A stretch of 25,501 bases of DNA from Flavobacteriales bacterium UBA3477 (GTDB taxonomy: Bacteria > Bacteroidota > Bacteroidia > Flavobacteriales > Schleiferiaceae): NCBI GenBank assembly GCA_002378005.1, contig DFQY01000026.1, positions 1 to 25,501 of the forward strand, read 5' to 3'. Each line of letters opens with the position of its first letter. Position 1 is the first letter of the stretch. Made by a program: the position numbers and the translations under genes. Of the stretch, positions 23,801-25,501 are shown piece after piece. The notes under the pieces were generated by a model. That model saw only the letters and a list, made by a program, of their open reading frames with translations. It was not told the origin of the DNA and made no database searches.

Positions 23801-25072
23801 TCAATCCAGCCAAGTATTGACATATTCCCCTTGCGGATCGTAGCGCTCTGCTTGTAAGGCCGTATTGAACTTTCGGAATGGACGAGGATCATTGCCCACA
23901 CCTGCGATGTAGAGCCAATTCCCGTAATTCGAAGCGGGATCATGATCAACCAACATGGCCTCGAACCACGCGGCCCCATAGCGCCAGTCTAGGTGCAGGT
24001 CATGAACTAAATAGGAGGCCACATTCTGGCGACCTCTATTGCTCATAAACCCTGTCGCGGCCAATTCTCTCATATTCGCATCCACCAACGGATCTCCCGT
24101 GGTTCCGTTTTTCCACATTTCAAAATGCTTGTTTCGGAAGTTCTTCTTCGGCTTAGCCGGTTGCAGCCCGCCTTGTAAGAACAAATCACGTCCATGCTTG
24201 CGCGCAATCCATTGGAAATACTCACGCCACAACAGCTCAAAATACAGCCAATAGGTGCTTTCGTTCGAGGTGATTTGGTGCTCGAATCGCTTGATCTCAG
24301 CATAGATTTCTCTAGCAGAAATACAGCCCAAGGCCAAGAAAGCCGAAAACTTTGAACTGAAATCTGTACCAAGCATACCGTTGCGCGTTTCCTTATAGGC
24401 AGTGATGTGTTCGGTATCCCAGAGATAATGATCTAAACGGTCCCAAGCTGCACTTACCCCGCCTTGAAATGGATGGGCACTGCGCTCGTCGATGGAAGCA
24501 TGGATCGATGGCGTCCATGGCGCCGTTGGCACGGGACTAGGAGTGAGGGTGGGTTCGGGTAGTACCGCTGCCGGCTCCGAGTACTTTTCCAGTTTTTTGC
24601 GAAACGGGGTGAAAGATTGGGGTAAATCGGCCAATTCAAAAGGCAATTGGTATTGCTCAAAAAGCGTACGCTCCTCTAACCAATTCGTTTCAATGTTTCG
24701 CTCTGCCGCCCATTGATCTAGGGCCAATTCTTCCATTTGCTCGTTATATGCAGGCTCTCTCGGGCCAACAATAACATCCACCTTAAACATGGCGGCCAAT
24801 GCACAGAGACGCTCGACAATGGTGCCCTCGTTCTCGTCCACCCATAGGCTGCTGCCCTGTAATTCGATGAGTTGGCCTAGGGAGGCCACACTTTGTGCTA
24901 CGAAGCTTTGCTTGTGCTCGCCCCAATGGAAATTGCCGCTGGGGTGCTCTGCATTTTGGGTAGGGTATAGATAGACCGGAATGACCTGGTCGTAGTGCTG
25001 ATAGGCGTGGTAGACCGGAAGATTATCGCTCAGTCTGAGGTTGTTTCGGAACCAAAGAAGACAAGTTTTCAT
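23801..25072 (-). CDS. DASH-family cryptochrome/photolyase
   Basis: A 423-residue flavoprotein of the photolyase/cryptochrome superfamily. The N-terminal photolyase domain starts MKTCLLWFRNNLRLSDNLPV. DASH-type features follow: LFEQYQLPFELADLPQSFTPFRKKLEKY at about 145-172 (quoted in part: ELADLPQSFTPFRKK), YKETRNGMLGTDFSSKFSAF and STYWLYFELLWREYF. The FAD-binding core ANMRELAATGFMSNRGRQNV and the loop DHDPASNYGNWLYIAGVGND near the C terminus are intact, and the protein ends shortly after YDPQGEYVNTWL, without the long extension of eukaryotic cryptochromes. DASH proteins repair cyclobutane dimers in single-stranded DNA and may sense blue light. It is preceded by the FeS photolyase relative with a 6-nt gap and followed by the decarboxylase after 14 nt. 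Confidence 0.93.
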   Translation of the reverse strand: MKTCLLWFRNNLRLSDNLPVYHAYQHYDQVIPVYLYPTQNAEHPSGNFHWGEHKQSFVAQSVASLGQLIELQGSSLWVDENEGTIVERLCALAAMFKVDVIVGPREPAYNEQMEELALDQWAAERNIETNWLEERTLFEQYQLPFELADLPQSFTPFRKKLEKYSEPAAVLPEPTLTPSPVPTAPWTPSIHASIDERSAHPFQGGVSAAWDRLDHYLWDTEHITAYKETRNGMLGTDFSSKFSAFLALGCISAREIYAEIKRFEHQITSNESTYWLYFELLWREYFQWIARKHGRDLFLQGGLQPAKPKKNFRNKHFEMWKNGTTGDPLVDANMRELAATGFMSNRGRQNVASYLVHDLHLDWRYGAAWFEAMLVDHDPASNYGNWLYIAGVGNDPRPFRKFNTALQAERYDPQGEYVNTWLD

Positions 25073-25078
25073 AGGAGG

Positions 25079-25501
25079 TTAGAGGTTTTCCAAATGATTG
25101 TGAATCCACCGAGCGCGCTCGCGAAGAGCGACTTTGTCGGCTTCTTTCATCTTGTTCAATGTCCTATAAACCATTCCAATGCGGGGATTGTTCCCTAATT
25201 GGCCTTCATTTCTTTCATAAAAATCCCAGTACAAGGCGTTGAATGGGCAGCTGTCCTTCTCTGTACGCGTTTTTCTGTCGTAAGGACAATGTGTGCAGTA
25301 ATCGCTCATCTTGTGGATATAGTTGGCCGAACTTACATAGGGTTTTGTCGCAATCCATCCCCCGTCGGCAAACTGACTCATGCCTCGGGTGTTGGTGATT
25401 TCGACCCATTGGAAAGCATCGATATAAATGCCCAAGTACCATCGGTCTACCTCACTAGGATCAATACCGGCCAAGAGCATAAAATTCCCGGTGATCATCA
25501 A
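25079..25501 (-). CDS. FeS-type bacterial cryptochrome/photolyase (PhrB/CryB-like), C-terminal 140 residues only
   Basis: The frame runs off the right edge, so only the C-terminal part is visible; the M codons at the edge are internal, not the start. The fragment begins in the FAD-binding region (GNFMLLAGIDPSEVDRWYLG, YIDAFQWVE) and contains MSQFADGGWIATKPYVSSANYI, then C-x2-C (fragment residues 69 and 72) and a third cysteine 13 residues later (85) in DSCPFNALYWDFY. That C-x2-C-x12-C arrangement matches three of the four ligands of the [4Fe-4S] cluster in Agrobacterium PhrB; the fourth should lie upstream beyond the window. These enzymes repair (6-4) photoproducts or act as photoreceptors. 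It is the promoter-proximal visible gene of the run with the DASH cryptochrome. Confidence 0.9.
   Translation of the reverse strand: MMITGNFMLLAGIDPSEVDRWYLGIYIDAFQWVEITNTRGMSQFADGGWIATKPYVSSANYIHKMSDYCTHCPYDRKTRTEKDSCPFNALYWDFYERNEGQLGNNPRIGMVYRTLNKMKEADKVALRERARWIHNHLENL

Noticed and set aside
25073..25079. AGGAGGT, a strong Shine-Dalgarno-like sequence on the plus strand
   Set aside because: No plus-strand gene follows it; it is the upstream region of the minus-strand DASH cryptochrome gene, where it reads as ACCTCCT and cannot act as a ribosome binding site.
1..25501. tRNA, rRNA, CRISPR, transposon or phage content
   Set aside because: The gaps between genes are all under 160 bases and contain no cloverleaf, repeat array, terminal inverted repeats or transposase/integrase similarity that I could see.

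Overview
The window is a compact chromosomal segment of a member of the Bacteroidota, most likely a flavobacterium-like or cryomorph-like lineage from light-exposed water. The evidence is the gene families: two Por/type IX secretion (T9SS) sorting domains (one of type A, one of the type B 'gliding motility' form), the domain families DUF3784, DUF4294, DUF4159, DUF349 and DUF368, a PG_1098/THUMP-like methyltransferase, Bacteroidota-type HisS and AccC, and Bacteroidota-type TAnnTTTG promoter -7 elements with no Shine-Dalgarno sequences. The genus assignment is inference. I see no rRNA, tRNA, CRISPR array, insertion sequence, integrase or phage gene. No gap without a gene exceeds about 160 bases.

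Layout. (1) 1-957: the end of a minus-strand DUF3784 membrane protein, divergent from a small secreted histidine-rich barrel-like protein. (2) 958-7785: a tightly packed minus-strand operon, read from 7785 downwards: TPR protein, DUF368 (PopT-type undecaprenyl-phosphate translocase family), aroE, a five-repeat DUF349 protein, uvrB. Junctions are 7 nt, a 4-nt ATGA overlap, direct abutment, and 6 nt. (3) 7944-10488: plus-strand glmM-type phosphohexomutase and a cysteine desulfurase. (4) 10485-16752: on the minus strand, DUF4159 protein, AI-2E transporter-family permease and SAM methyltransferase form an operon; downstream of it a 1081-residue secreted beta-propeller/PKD protein with a T9SS type B tail has its own promoter. 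(5) 16815-22517: on the plus strand, a decayed T9SS cargo gene, then accC, a DUF4294 lipoprotein-free secreted/periplasmic protein, a membrane-tethered J-domain protein and hisS. (6) 22509-25501: on the minus strand, an FeS-type photolyase-family gene (cut by the window edge), a DASH cryptochrome and a PLP-dependent decarboxylase.

Functional themes: DNA repair and light (uvrB, DASH cryptochrome, FeS photolyase relative), cell-envelope precursor supply (glmM, DUF368) and secreted surface proteins. Most of the window is ordinary housekeeping DNA and I do not see a clearly novel multi-gene system. The points most worth a second look are the single multiply-broken T9SS gene at 16815-18007, three genes whose -7-like box sits exactly 4 nt before the start codon (possible leaderless mRNAs), the three convergent gene pairs with no intergenic DNA at all, the membrane-anchored J-domain protein of unknown partner, and the linkage of a PLP decarboxylase to two photolyase-family genes.
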